DNA from: Notospermus geniculatus
Lineage: Eukaryota; Nemertea; Pilidiophora; Heteronemertea; Lineidae
Direction: 5' to 3'
Length of the DNA stretch: 64,000 nt
Assembly: GCA_002633025.1 (NCBI GenBank)
Contig: NMRB01000107.1
Coordinates: forward strand, 227,771 to 291,770
The notes under the pieces were generated by a model, which searched no databases, was not told where the DNA came from, and saw nothing but the letters and a program-made list of their open reading frames with translations. Within the stretch, counting starts at the first letter, position 1. The number at the start of each line of letters is the position of its first letter. Made by a program: the position numbers and the translations under genes. Shown in pieces: positions 23,678 through 34,344 of this stretch.

Positions 23678-23792
23678 TATTACATTGGTAACCCTGGTTC
23701 CCTACGCCCCATAAGACACCTGAACAGTGACTACAGTATGTTGTCACATAGTAATGCTGCGCTTGGAGACTATGGCCTTTTATGTAGTGAAT
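23678..23792 (-). CDS. ARHGEF11/12-like: RhoGEF exon: C1 zinc finger, first half
   Basis: It has 115 bases, 38 codons plus one base, with acceptor CTTCCAG and donor GTAAGT. The residues give the canonical C1 spacing H-X12-C-X2-C-X13-C (HSLQ...TTYCSHCSG, LWGVGNQGYQC). The WGxxxQG element is typical of C1 folds, which bind two zinc ions and often lipid or protein partners at membranes. Its place between RGSL and DH matches fly RhoGEF2. Vertebrate ARHGEF11/12 lack this domain. Confidence 0.93.
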
Positions 23793-23846
23793 CTGGAAGG
23801 AAAACAGCAAACGTTAGAAATGCTCAGTCAGTTGGACTATAAAGCT

Positions 23847-24163
23847 AGCAGCACATGTCACCACTTTTGTTGCTCGTACAGGCAATTTTTGTGGTTGGCA
23901 ATTTTTGTGGCGGTTGCCAGTTTACAACAGACGTCACCACTCAGTGGTCTCATGTGCTGCCGACAGCCAAGCATCACCACAACTGGCAACTACGAGCAAT
24001 TTTCATGGTGAGAAATCAAACCGGTTTGATTTTCGGCAACTCGTGGTCACCACAGAATTTCCGAGGTGAGTGGTCGTTGCCGGCCACAGCACACTTGGCC
24101 ATTTTCGTGGCGACCACGAAAATTGCCTGTATGAGCAACGAAAGTGGTGTGACGTGTGCTGCA
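23847..24163. mobile_element. ~315-bp TIR MITE upstream of the C1 exon
   Basis: The left end GCAGCACATGTCACCACTTT and right end AAAGTGGTGTGACGTGTGCT are inverted, each followed inward by TTGCTCGTACAGGCAATTTT-type sequence. It lies 55 bases from the acceptor side of exon 23678-23792. Confidence 0.8.
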
Positions 24164-24564
24164 GGTTTAGAAGTGCTTAATCCAGAAGACTGTTCCAAAA
24201 TCTCCTGCAAGATTTTCCCTTGAAGTGGAACTGCTTGTGCAGAAAAGTTAATAGCCGAATGCCCTCCAAACCACCAACCAGGACAGGCTGACTCAATTTG
24301 TCCCTATTTACCAGGAACACTTGGCCCTTCTGCTCCACACGATGTTTGGCCAACATCACAAATGTGGCAACTCATGCACCTGTAGACGTTGAATTCTCAT
24401 GAGCCTATGAAAAATCTAACTCAACATGCATGAGGATATACACACAGGGAACCTTTTCTTAAGTTGATTATAGATGGCGCCACCTTAGGCAAGGGGCCAT
24501 GCAAGCGTTGACGCAGGGTTAACACACCAGCCCAAGAAATGCCATACCCTGGATGATAGGGTAC

Positions 24565-24692
24565 AGGGCCCATATTCCTAAAGCATTGCTAGGCCCAGTT
24601 ACTTGCTAAAGCGCCCAGTTTGTGCAGGCCAATGTACACAACTAGCAACCAACTAAAGCTGGCAAGGTTTTCTGAATATGGGGCCCAAGTTT
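24565..24692. mobile_element. GGGCCCATATTC hairpin MITE, copy 1
   Basis: GGGCCCATATTCCTAAAGC is mirrored by CTGAATATGGGGCCC, with the centre CAGGCCAATGTACACAAC. A second copy lies at 30932-31054. Confidence 0.75.
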
Positions 24693-25005
24693 TGGAGGTT
24701 GGCCCATGTCAAATTAATCATTATCCAGTGCTGTCCACTGCAAACACCAGTGCCAACACAAACTTTAAACACAAACACGTCACCGAATAGACAGAGGCAA
24801 GCAGAACATGTTTATTTCCACTTAAAACAGTCCACCATTTTCTAATCTACTGAAAGAAGATGGCTAAAAGCGAAGATAATGGAGCAACCATCGTGATTGT
24901 GTTTGGTGGAATCTCAACTGGCATTGTCCACTTGAAGTAGTTCGGTGTTATTTGAGGCAGAAGATAATCATGCTCACTAGTTAGTACATAAGCAGAAAAC
25001 AAACG

Positions 25006-25200
25006 TGAGGCAGTCTAGGAAAACCCGTTGGATGTCGCTGAATGATCAACAAGGGCTGTCAGATTGCCTGTGCATTGATCTGCTACTGTTTACCTGTTAT
25101 TTAGTACATTTCAGCTATTGAAATGTGCGGGTTCACCAAGGCCATTAACACTTTCCTCAAATACGACACCTGATGGGTTTTTCTAGACTGCCTCACAAGT
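25006..25200. mobile_element. TIR element with GAGGCAGTCTAG ends, copy 1
   Basis: GAGGCAGTCTAGGAAAACCC at the left and TTTTTCTAGACTGCCTCAC at the right. The inside includes CAACAAGGGCTGTCAGATTG. It recurs at 28405-28594 (inverted) and in part at 58620-58710. Confidence 0.8.
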
Positions 25201-25994
25201 CGCACCAGCACAAGTTAAAACTCAAGTTTTACTGAACTCCTGTAACCAACACAGCCCTGCACACTGAACTCATATTCAGGGAGATATTTTGATAAAGGCT
25301 AGAGAAGGGATTTAGGCCCTTATTTCACAGAATGTGCAGTCAGTGACCGCATACTGTATGATCAGGGCCTTGGACTTTAACTTGGGTCATCTGGCCTCCG
25401 ACTTTGTTAAATCTAAACCTAGAAGCATTAATATAAATTTTTTAGTTTTGTTAGGCCTATAGCCTCCTCTAGCATTTATCAAAACCAGCTCAACAGGATT
25501 GAGGGGGTCGCACTACAAATCGCAACATTGTACCTCTTTTCTTGCCACAAAACTCTAGAAAATAACAAATAGCCATGCACTGGTTGATAAACATTGCAAC
25601 AAGGGGGGGGGGTTACTCAATGCAGCAATGGTGAGTTCGTTTATTAGAACTGGAATGTGAGTCGGTTCCACGCAAAAAAGTTCGCAACTTCTGAAACTGC
25701 CTGAAAACGTGTTACGAAATCAACTTTCAATCACAAAATTGGAAATTCCGCATACATGTACATCTGAATTTCAATTGAAATTGACACCACTTGAAACCTC
25801 CCCCAATCCCATGCATGGCACAATACAACATTAGGGGGAATGCAACAAACACAAACTACGGGAAAAGCTACAGTAACAAGCAATTTGCTGCACAGCGTTA
25901 CTGGGCACAAATTTGCACTGGAAGCACTTTCTGACTTGCAATTCATTCTTCTAAATCACCCATTTTTATTGCATTGAGTGCCAAGTACAGTGTT

Positions 25995-26170
25995 AGTGGC
26001 TTTATTGACAATATTGGGCAAATAAATGCACAGCAGGAGGAAACTGGAGTGTCCGGAGATAACCTGCGCTGTCAGAGAGTCATTTCTCGATCATGTGAAG
26101 TGCAGGTCCTGGGTATTGAACCTGAAACCTCCAAGGTGACAGGTGACGATGTTTACACTGTACCCTCCGT
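25995..26170 (-). mobile_element. SINE-B
   Basis: Complement body CAGCAGGAGGAAACTGGAGT with a degraded head GGGTATTGAACCTGAAACC. Confidence 0.75.
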
Positions 26171-26224
26171 AGCCAAACCCAGCTTCATGTCACATCGGTG
26201 ACATGAAGAGTGCGGTCTGACAGG

Positions 26225-26485
26225 GGATAGACAAATCCCAAATTGACGTAAACGAGAAAGATCTGCGCACTTCCGCCGAAATCGCAAACACAACCTCGAT
26301 CTGAAACTGAATGACTGACGTTAATGCAGACAACCCCACGACAGTGACTTCGACGACGAAGCGTCAGAGTTGACCGTTGCTGAATCATGGATTGCGTCAC
26401 ATCAGCTGGTTTCAGATCGAGGTTGTGTTTGCGATTTCGGCGGAAGTGCGCAGATCTGGGAATTCGGGATTTGTGTATTGAACCT
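26225..26485. mobile_element. ~245-bp palindromic MITE, copy 1
   Basis: It shares the core GCGCACTTCCGCCGAAATC, the central CGACGTC-like dyad and the mirror GGCGGAAGTGCGCAGATC with two other copies. The ends differ, reading AGACAAATCCC and GGGATTTGT. Confidence 0.82.
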
Positions 26486-26595
26486 AGCACCTCAGCGGTG
26501 AAGGCACTATTGTTTCAACTGCGCCAGGTCAGAGCCTACAGATAGTGGTGGTCATAACACAGTGGAAAATAAACACTCTGATCTCTGACACCAAC

Positions 26596-26764
26596 CTTTC
26601 GACTTCCTTTAAATCTGAACATCTTTTTATCCTTTTCAATAAAACTAGAGCACCGTTCCAGGTATCTGGCATTGGAATTCGTTCGTTGGACGCCGACTTG
26701 TTTAAGAAATGTTGTTATTGCTAACGCCATGGCCATGTTACGATCTGTGTGATCTTCAGCGTCA
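26596..26764 (-). CDS. ARHGEF11/12-like: RhoGEF exon: end of RGSL domain and basic tail
   Basis: It has 169 bases, one base plus 56 codons, ending in phase 0. It includes DAEDHTDRNMAMALAITTFL and KQVGV, matching the last RGSL helix of LARG (EEDKSSTMQYVILMYMKHLGV). The basic segment EKDKKMFRFKGSRK follows. The acceptor is TTTTTCAG. The donor GTTGGT is weak, so the 3' boundary may need small adjustment. Confidence 0.87.
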
Positions 26765-26854
26765 CTGAAAAACAGATTTATACGATTAAAAAATTTCAAT
26801 TTTGCATATTTCTGATGTGATACCAAAAACAAGCAGGTGCGGGTGTTAAACTGT

Positions 26855-27080
26855 ACTGTATTTTTTTCCATCAGGGCCAAAGCTTTAGCATTATTGGCCC
26901 TGGTAAGTATGGAAGAGGTCATTTCAAGTTACTCATGTTCACCACTTGGATGGGGTCTTTTACTTGCCCTTGCGAAGGCACAAGGTACAAGGCACCAAGG
27001 CTTACTGTCCCTTGTGACAGATGTGAAGAGCCAGGGATGAATCCCATACAGTCAGGCTGGATTCAAACCCGGTTATTTCT
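26855..27080 (-). mobile_element. SINE-A
   Basis: It is a minus-strand copy with tail TTTTTTTCCATCAGGGCCAA and body through GAGCCAGGGATGAAT. The head is partly degraded (GGATTCAAACCC). It lies in an RGSL intron. Confidence 0.87.
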
Positions 27081-27114
27081 CTAACAGCCACATGATGTTT
27101 GATCAAATACTTAC

Positions 27115-27217
27115 AACCTTTCCAAATGAGGAGTCAGGTACTTATCCACTATTTTTAGCTCAGCTGCTCGGTCAAGGTCATCTTGAAGGTCATGGTCACC
27201 GTACAAACTCCCAAGAC
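27115..27217 (-). CDS. ARHGEF11/12-like: RhoGEF exon: RGSL C-terminal helix
   Basis: It has 103 bases: two bases finish the Gly codon, 33 codons follow, then two bases. It encodes LGSLYGDHDLQDDLDRAAEL and continues to LTPHLER, a charged helix at the place where LARG has LTLAESELTKLDAERDKD. I chose the GTAAGT donor over an overlapping GTTGTA three bases earlier; both keep the same phase. Confidence 0.8.
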
Positions 27218-27246
27218 CTGCAAATAATGAAATAATGACAATTGCA

Positions 27247-27360
27247 TTAGGCCCCGCTAAGTATGGAAGAGGCCAATATCAAGCTACTCATGTTCCTCAC
27301 TTGGATGGGGTCTTTTACTTGCCCTTACCAAGGCACAAGGTACAAGGCACCACGGCTTAC
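27247..27360 (-). mobile_element. SINE-A, 5'-truncated, abutting the exon donor
   Basis: In gene orientation the element starts GTAAGCCGTGGTGCC, matching the internal SINE segment that normally follows GGGACA, and runs to the GGGGCC near its 3' end. The first base of the element is the first base of the intron after exon 27361-27529. Confidence 0.85.
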
Positions 27361-27529
27361 CTAAGGATCTTTTCGTCCTGAAATCCTGAAGCAGTTCGTT
27401 CACTTGGTTATTGGCCCGCATTCTCGCATGAGAGAAGACCGACTTTAGCTGGTCTTCCTTCTCGTATTTGAATTGTAGAACACTGTCGATATTTGCGATG
27501 ATATCTTCGTCCATGCTCACTTTCAGAGG
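27361..27529 (-). CDS. ARHGEF11/12-like: RhoGEF exon: RGSL domain with FRTKRSLG motif
   Basis: It has 169 bases, 56 codons plus one base. It begins PLKVSMDEDIIANIDS, like human LARG HLKVSVPDEMSADLE, and ends QDFRTKRSL(G), like EDFRQKRSMG. The acceptor is CGCAG. The donor GTAAGCC is directly continuous with a 5'-truncated SINE in the same orientation, so the first intron bases appear to be SINE sequence. Confidence 0.93.
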
Positions 27530-27752
27530 CTGCGAAATAGAAAATTTGCTTCATAAGAACATATCTCACTGGAGAATACAGCCCGATAAAGCAAGATACC
27601 ATAGATATGCAGTACACATTGTTTGAGAAGTTGACTCAGATAGTTTGAGTGGGTTAGTACCGAGGGACTGCCAGGGATACACAAGGTTAATGGACTGAAT
27701 ATCCGATGGGATTTACAGAACTTCAACAATTACGAAATCTAATCTATCATAC

Positions 27753-27851
27753 CGCTTTTTCGACTAAGAACGTCGAATGGATCTCATAGGCCCATTTTCT
27801 CATTTCTTTCAGATTCCCCTGCGTGTACGACTCTGTCACCAGGTAGAAAAA
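27753..27851 (-). CDS. ARHGEF11/12-like: RhoGEF exon: RGSL domain, middle helices
   Basis: It has 99 bases, 33 codons, phase 0 on both sides, with acceptor ATTTCAG and donor GTATGA. It opens FFYLVTESYTQGNLKEMRKW and aligns by pattern with the human LARG stretch LLCYLYSDLYKHTNSKETRR, inside the RGS-like domain. In this family the RGSL domain binds activated Galpha12/13. The preceding helices, which carry the PAHLAVFL-type motif in human LARG, were not found. Confidence 0.88.
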
Positions 27852-28404
27852 CTGAAATAGTAAATGTTGATATTAGATTCATGAAAGACCAAGGACTGCA
27901 TTACTACCATGCCAATTGGGGACACAGGANCAGACCAACAGAACTTTTCCTTCTTCAAGTCATTGAAACACTATCAGGAATTTGAGGAGTTGTCCGGAGA
28001 TGTTGAAGAAGGAAAATTCAACATGTTTTGTGAAGTGTGATATGGGACGGAAAGACAGAAGGACGGACAGATGGAAACAACACCAACAGGAGGAAAACTA
28101 ACTACAGACACAACAAGTTTAACCCTACATCCGTGCTGGTGCAAGAGAACTTGAACAATGTCCTGAGATTGTTCATTTTTCTTACAGTTACCAATCCTAC
28201 CACCAACCACAAGGGGACAACACAAGTCATGCAGATTGGAAGGGTAAATTTGGGGGGTGGTTCAGGACCGGAGTTTAAGGATAGGAAACCACATCCTAAT
28301 GGGGCTGATCTTTCACATGCTCAACCTACGAAGAAATACTACAAACATGTCTACTGTTTTTTCGACACTTATTATGCAGATAGTTTCCAGGCACTACATG
28401 TGAG

Positions 28405-28594
28405 CCAGTCTAGGAAAACCGTTGGATGTCGCATTTGAGGAAAGTGTTAATGGCCCTGGTGAACCAGCACATTTCAATAGCTGACATGTAGTACATAACA
28501 GGTAAACAGTAGCAGATCAATGCACAGGCAGTCTGACAGCCCTTGTTGATCATTCAGCGACTTCTGACGGGTTTTCCTTGACCGCCTCACTAAT
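28405..28594. mobile_element. TIR element with GAGGCAGTCTAG ends, copy 2
   Basis: CCAGTCTAGGAAAACCGTTG on the left and CTTGACCGCCTCAC on the right enclose the same interior in the opposite orientation to 25006-25200. Confidence 0.77.
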
Positions 28595-29243
28595 CTCCCT
28601 CTGTTATGAAGCAACCAGCGCCAATCAGCAGTTTGGGATAAAGTGCCAGATCCAGTTGTGCTCATCCATGTTTTATCATGTAAATTTGTTCCAACTTGGT
28701 AAACAGCAGAATCCTCAAGAGTGACCAGTGCGAGCAAGGTCAATCAAAGTAACAGCTGTACTCTATACTGCAGTATACTCGGTAGTACACGATGGAGCTA
28801 TTCCATCATTCAACCATCTTCCCACTGCTCACAAATGGAGATAATATTTTTTTCCATTTGCCAACCAGGTATTGTTTACAGGTTGCTAAGCAACAGAGTT
28901 CAATTTTGTGCAAAAAGATGTCCTCTACTATATACACTGAACTGAAAGCAGACACCCACAAAATACATAAATAGCCTAGACAATCCTGCGCAAGGTATTT
29001 TAATTATATTACATTGAAAGTATTCACAGAATATGCATGTTATTCAATGCCTTGACTAAGCCTGCATTCAGTTATCTGAATTAACATCAAATGGACTGAA
29101 AAGGGGTTGATTTTTCAGCCTAGTTCACAAATAAAAGCCACAAGATAGCTTTATCGATGAAAGGACATGCCAGGACAGCCCAGGGACCAGCCAGAACAAG
29201 AGAGACGTCTTCATAACCAAATCACATGTCCTAGCAATGGGAA

Positions 29244-29360
29244 TGCATCATAGCAACAGAGTCGTCATGGCAACGAAGTAGTCGTCATGGCAACAGAGTA
29301 GTCATCATGGCAACGGGGTCGTCATCATGGCAACAGAGTAGTTGTCATGGCAACGGAGTT
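29244..29360. repeat. 20-bp array of X-box-like (RFX) sites
   Basis: Five sites at exactly 20-base spacing (29261, 29281, 29301, 29321, 29341) read GTCGTCATGGCAAC, GTCATCATGGCAAC or GTTGTCATGGCAAC. Each differs from the RFX palindrome GTYRCCATGRYAAC only at position 5. A weaker sixth copy precedes them. It could be a plain minisatellite. Confidence 0.85.
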
Positions 29361-29668
29361 ATTTCTGACAAGGAAGGAAGCATTGGAAACAACAAGCCAA
29401 ATGAATCCTTAGGGCGCAATTTGGAATGGAGTAATTTATAAATAGGCAAAAGACCTTTAAAGTTGGCTTCCGAACGGTGATCTGCACTCGCCTAAGTGTA
29501 ATACAGTCCGGGATTGGAGGCAACGTTGAAAGTACCGGTGGATAGCTTGGCTGTAATGGGAAAAAACAGTAACTTGACCTCGGGCCTGGCATGACCGAGG
29601 GAGGTCCAGCCTACTGTACTGTGATACGTGCAGGTACAGTTCGTGCCAAATGAAATCAGGTCGTTTTA

Positions 29669-29865
29669 CTCATCTGCCCCAAGTATGAGCAGACGGTATC
29701 TTCTGTTGAAGTTTTCTAAAATCTTTGGGAATAAATTGGAAAAAATTTGAAGAAACATTTTTCAGATGGTTGATAGGAACAACCTTTCTTCAAATATTTT
29801 TCAATCGGTTCCTTAGGATGTGAGAAAACTTTGACAGAAGATGCCGTCTGCTGGACTCTGGGGTT
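29669..29865. mobile_element. TTAA MITE family, degraded ends
   Basis: CTCATCTGCCCCAAGTATGA starts the copy. GCCGTCTGCTGGACTCTGGG ends it. The interior matches 34716-34927. Confidence 0.75.
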
Positions 29866-30931
29866 GAAAGCTTAAAAGTGGAACTGAGGGAGTGAGGAGT
29901 TATTTCCATGATTATGCAATGACATGATTTGGGGATTTTGTGAGAGAAAATTTCGTGACGAGGTACTGGTGTGGCTCGACACGGTTTGAGGCATAAACAG
30001 GAAGTGGCAGGCGCAAAAACGCACAACAGCCAAAACATCAGGACAGCTACGAAATGAAAACAAACAGAAGCGTTTTTGATGATGCAAGATCATGATGTGG
30101 TTTGAAACTGAACAAGAAAGGGGCAAAATTATTCTACACCGACGTAGAAAAGGGCGTGGCCCTATCTTGTACTACAAGGTACACTGTAGTGTAGGACTGG
30201 GCTTTCGAGGGCTGTGTATTTACCGTAGTTGAAACGCCACTCAGAATCATCAGTATTGTTCTGCATGATCATGGAAAGGCTCTGACACAAACACATTTTT
30301 GATTTGACAGTCACTTAGCAAGGATAACTGACATTTTTTATTAGGGTTAAAGATTTTGTTAAAGATAGTTACAGGATTTTTCATTTGGCACCCAATGTAC
30401 CGTGTAGTTTCCAAGATAAACGCACAACACAAATAGGAGACGAGGTGTTATCAAGATGCGTGAGACCAACACCTAGCAAACGAACATGCATATCATAGCA
30501 GCATTTTGCCATATTGTGGCAAATTTTGAATACAGTGACATTTCGTGACCAAGTTTTCTTTAAAATCCACTCATGACATTTCGAACTACAGATAACTCAA
30601 TGCCCTGATTGTTGGAATCTAGGCCAATGACGTGAACAACCTACAAGAACTCAGCCATATTTGTTACGGATAGTTTATGTGGCAATAAGCACCTTGCTCA
30701 AGGAAGTCATTGCAAGCTACGCATACCCCGAGTTGGCCACCCTTAGGGCAAGAGAGAATTTTTAAGGATAGATCTACCCAGGCCCCTGCCCTAAATTTTC
30801 CACCAAAATGCAGCCAATATAACTAAATCAGCCTAACCCTTCACCAGCGATGTATTTTATCCCAAGCAGTCTACATTACCCCAAATTCTATCCCTCAACC
30901 GTTAGATGTCAAAATGCTAGAAAATATACTG

Positions 30932-31054
30932 GGCCCATATTCATAAAGCCTTGCTAGCTTAGTTGGCTGCTATGTTGTGTACATTGGCCTGTACAAACTA
31001 GGGACTTTAGCAGGCAACTAAGCCTAGCAGGGTTTTATGAATATGGGTCCTGAA
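30932..31054. mobile_element. GGGCCCATATTC hairpin MITE, copy 2
   Basis: GGGCCCATATTCATAAAGCC is mirrored by TTTATGAATATGGGTCC, with the centre TGTACATTGGCCTGTACAAA. Confidence 0.77.
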
Positions 31055-31105
31055 TTCTGAAGTATCATGGGAATTTTTTATGGTGTAAATGATCGAATGA
31101 CTGTG

Positions 31106-31366
31106 GTACAGTAGAACCTCCCTTAACGGACACCCCTGTCAAGAGGACACCTCTCTATTAAGGGCACCAAAGTTCAGTCCCTGATTGGTCATGGCTGTCT
31201 ATTTTGACCTTTGTAATCAGGACACCTTTCTATTACGGCCAGCAGAGTTCAGTCGCAAATTCACTGCGTCCATTCATTTTGACCTCTATAATAAGGCCAC
31301 CTCCCAATTAAGGACATCACCGGACAGTCCCAAAGGTGTCCTTAATAGAGAGGTTCCACTGTATTT
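31106..31366. mobile_element. Pogo/Tigger-like MITE
   Basis: The end AGTAGAACCTCCCTTAACGG is mirrored by AATAGAGAGGTTCCACTGTA, with internal repeats of the GGACACCTCTCTATTA type. Such ends are widespread in animal pogo-derived MITEs; the family name is by motif resemblance only. Confidence 0.65.
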
Positions 31367-31606
31367 CAGGGACAATTCCATGTTCATATCACAATTCTTG
31401 TCAAATTTAGGCATCAAAGGCATGACGAGACAAAGGCATCAAAATTTTGTTCCAAGGCACAATTAGAAGTGCCCCCCCCCCCCGCCNCCCCCCCGCCATT
31501 TTAAACCCTCTGGCCCTTTGATGGTTGCAATTCACAAGTTTGTAGGTAATGGTGACAGCCCGTTGTGTCCCCCAAACATCCCATCGCGACCCACAATGCG
31601 ACTCAC

Positions 31607-31783
31607 CACTGTTGATACTGTAATTGGTTCATGAATGGTTGCCATCTCCTCGTGGACTTCAGACGGCTCGATGTAGTCGAAACCCCGCTGTACGGGAATC
31701 GGTGACGCCGCTGGGCTGTGTTGCGGCGAATTGGAGTCTGATAGACTTCCACTGTCATATATGCTTGTCGGTAGTGATGACGT
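31607..31783 (-). CDS. ARHGEF11/12-like: RhoGEF linker exon before the RGSL domain
   Basis: It has 177 bases, 59 codons, phase 0 at both ends, with acceptor TTTCAG and donor GTGAGT. The linker is Ser/Pro-rich (SLSDSNSPQHSPAASPIPVQ), followed by an acidic/aromatic segment with RGFDYIEPSEVHEEM. This corresponds to the stretch just upstream of the RGSL start in ARHGEF12. The next exon I recognise, at 27851, already begins well inside the RGSL domain, so an exon between them is expected. Confidence 0.75.
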
Positions 31784-32039
31784 CTGAAAGAGGGAAGAGG
31801 GACTTTGAAATGGCGGCTGAGTTTAACGGAAAATGATTCAGAACCAAATCTGGAAATAACACCTGAAATGTAAGATGGTGGCGGTGGAAATTTTGAAGAA
31901 GGCCCACCTCCCTCCACAGTAAAACTAGCCTTCCACAGTAAATACCAGGGTTGGAGTGTCAAACTGTGCATGAAATTTCTTCTACTATGTCTAAGTTGCT
32001 GTGAAAATGAAACTTTCAACACATCTAGGCACCCAAAGC

Positions 32040-32480
32040 CTTTTCATCTTTCAATGCCTTCCCATTTCCCGCATCAAAGGCCATTCCATCTCTAGAAGGC
32101 ATGCATTTCCCCCTACAAAGGCCATTCCATTTAACTATAGAATGCATTCGTTTCCCTCTATAAGGGCAATTCCATTTACATGTATAGGGCATGCATTTCC
32201 CTCTATAGCGGCAATTCTATCTATCTATGTATAGAGGGCATGCATTTCCCTCTATTAAGGCAATTCTATTTATCTATAGAGGGCATGCATTTCCCTCTAT
32301 AAAGGCAAGTCTATTTAACTATAGAGGCATGCATTTCCCTCTATAAGAGACTTCAATTTATCTACAGAGGGCATGCATTCCCTCTATAAGAGTTCTATTT
32401 ATCTATAGAGGGCATGCATTTACAAGACCTATTCTATTATCTAGAGAGGGCATTCAATGCCCTCAACACGCCATTTCATT
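32040..32480. repeat. ~45-bp minisatellite (GGGCATGCATTTCCCTCTAT)
   Basis: About nine degenerate units of GGGCATGCATTTCCCTCTAT plus AAGGCAATTCTATTTATCTA, decaying on both sides. Confidence 0.9.
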
Positions 32481-33438
32481 GGAGAGGTTGCATTTCCCTT
32501 AACAAAGGCCATTCCATTGATCAAGACCGCATTTATTTATATCCATTCTATAGGAAAGCCATTCCATTATACTGTTTCATATCCTAGGGCATTCATTCAT
32601 CTATGAAGGGCAATCATTTTCCCTATATACAGCAGCTCACACTATGCTCAAACGCAGAATAATTACAGCAGGGTAGAGTGTGTAAACACGCTAGGAAAAT
32701 CACAAAATGTCGGAGTGTTCCTACCTGGAAAAGGTTACCCAAACTACGGCCCTGGGAAAAACAGAAACGGGAATCAAATGAAGGATTTTTCCAACTGAAC
32801 CTTCACAATATCTGGGTGAAACTAAATGTCAGGCAGTCTACGAAAACCAAAAGAAAGTCAACACTCTGAAGAAAGGCTGTCCACAACTGCACCCAGCAAT
32901 CACAAATATTTGAACCCACACAAAATCAACTTCATGTTCCGCAGTCGAAAATTCACTCCAAAGAACAATATGCCCTACGTACGAAAAAGTCAGTATCTAT
33001 AAGATTAGGCTCAAACCTAAACACACTTATTTTCCTACAGTTACATGTGCATTCTACGCGTTACGCAGTGGGCCTCTATGACTTTTAGGTAAAATGACCT
33101 TTTATTTTTACCCCTCCCCTCCCCACCCGAAACTGTGATAGCCATGAAGCTTTTATATAGCCTCCATGTCAAACATGGACAAAACACCACATGCATCCCA
33201 GCTCTTCCCGCACGGTTCAACGCGCATCGTAGTTTATTGTTTAGTATATCTATTTTAACTAGCCATGATCAAAAATTGTTAATGGAGGATTTCGTCAGAA
33301 CCCGGAGGACACAGGGAGACCCAATCACACGACCGAAAATTACCTTTTTAAGTAAACGAAGACGTAATTTATCTGACTGTAATGAAAATAACACTTTGGT
33401 TTACAAACCAAATGGACTTTTTTGGGACCCGGACTGAA

Positions 33439-33608
33439 CGGGTTAAAGGGCCTCTAGAGGCAGCCAGCATGGCAGGGGAAAACCCCGGGGAAAACCCAGG
33501 TTGAATACCTCGTACCAGTAATTATTACGTTAAAGTGGCGCCGCCTGGCCGAAGAACCGGTACTGATAGTAGCCTAATGGCGAGCTGCCTCTAGAGGCCC
33601 TTTAACTT
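33439..33608. mobile_element. TIR element, GGGCCTCTAGAGGCAG ends
   Basis: TTAAAGGGCCTCTAGAGGCA and TGCCTCTAGAGGCCCTTTAA form 20-base perfect inverted ends around about 125 bases. The TTAA at each end may be target or part of the repeat. Confidence 0.8.
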
Positions 33609-33848
33609 TCCATTACTCCCAATGCACCCGTTGCAATGGGGCACCCGGAACTCGCCAGGCGGCGCCGATTCTTGGGTTAGATCCTGGAGACCAGCGAGGG
33701 GATACCTTGTCCATTTTTGCTGTTGTTGGTCCTGAGATGACCCTCCTGCAGGTACACCGAGGTGAAACAGACTTGGAAATTGACAAATGGAGACCAAAGG
33801 CGGACACCCTGTACTGTGGAATCATGCCATTAGATTCCATTCACTTAC

Positions 33849-34046
33849 TCTTGATTTGTCTAAGACAGCTTTTGGGGACGCGAGGTGGGCACAGGAATCT
33901 GAACCCACCAGTTTATGTTTCCCACTTGATCCGACGTCCGACACCGAGCGTGGAATGGCCGCATCACGCGAATTTAACGCCTCGTCCGACATATACATCG
34001 TCTCCGGCATCGACCCGGTTTTCATGTGTCTGGGTCCGTCTGGCAA
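33849..34046 (-). CDS. ARHGEF11/12-like: RhoGEF linker exon (66 residues)
   Basis: It has 198 bases in phase 0 with acceptor TTTTCAG and donor GTAAGT. It encodes a Ser/Met/Asp-rich linker that begins LPDGPRHMKTGSMPE and ends SPKAVLDKSR. No domain is recognised. It lies between the coiled coil and the RGSL domain, where LARG carries a disordered Ser/Asp-rich region. Confidence 0.75.
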
Positions 34047-34344
34047 CTGAAAATGTCAACATAGAAATGTTAATAGTTATCGAAATACTAGATGGGGGAG
34101 GGGGAAAGGGGGAGGGGAGGGGTGCTATAGTACATGTACTTGCACTTGAGGAATCTCGGCAAGAATAGAGCAGTCAGCCGCGCTTATTGCCAAAAGATGG
34201 CAGCCAAGTTCTCGCAGACCAATACAATAGAATATTTTCCTGAATTGTGCTCAATCAAGCATGAATGGCTCCATACGCATTGAATTGGACCGTAGTGACT
34301 CCTATTGGTCAACTGACTGACAGCTCCTATTGCTATAGCTTCGT

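Larger units (their letters stand above)
24164..26595. other. Intron between RGSL and C1 exons
   Basis: Beyond the listed elements it is AT-rich unique sequence, with a short G run at 25603. No exon is recognised. Confidence 0.55.
27852..31606. other. RGSL intron, expected to hold a missing exon
   Basis: The first RGSL helices should be encoded here. I scanned for the PAHLAVFL-type motif on the minus strand and did not see it. A doubtful micro-exon encoding NNTDDSEWRFNY occurs at about 30230-30266, but its phase does not fit the neighbours. Confidence 0.5.

Noticed and set aside
30230-30266. A micro-exon encoding NNTDDSEWRFNY as the missing RGSL start
   Set aside because: The length of 37 bases would break the phase between its neighbours, and the residues do not match the expected helix.
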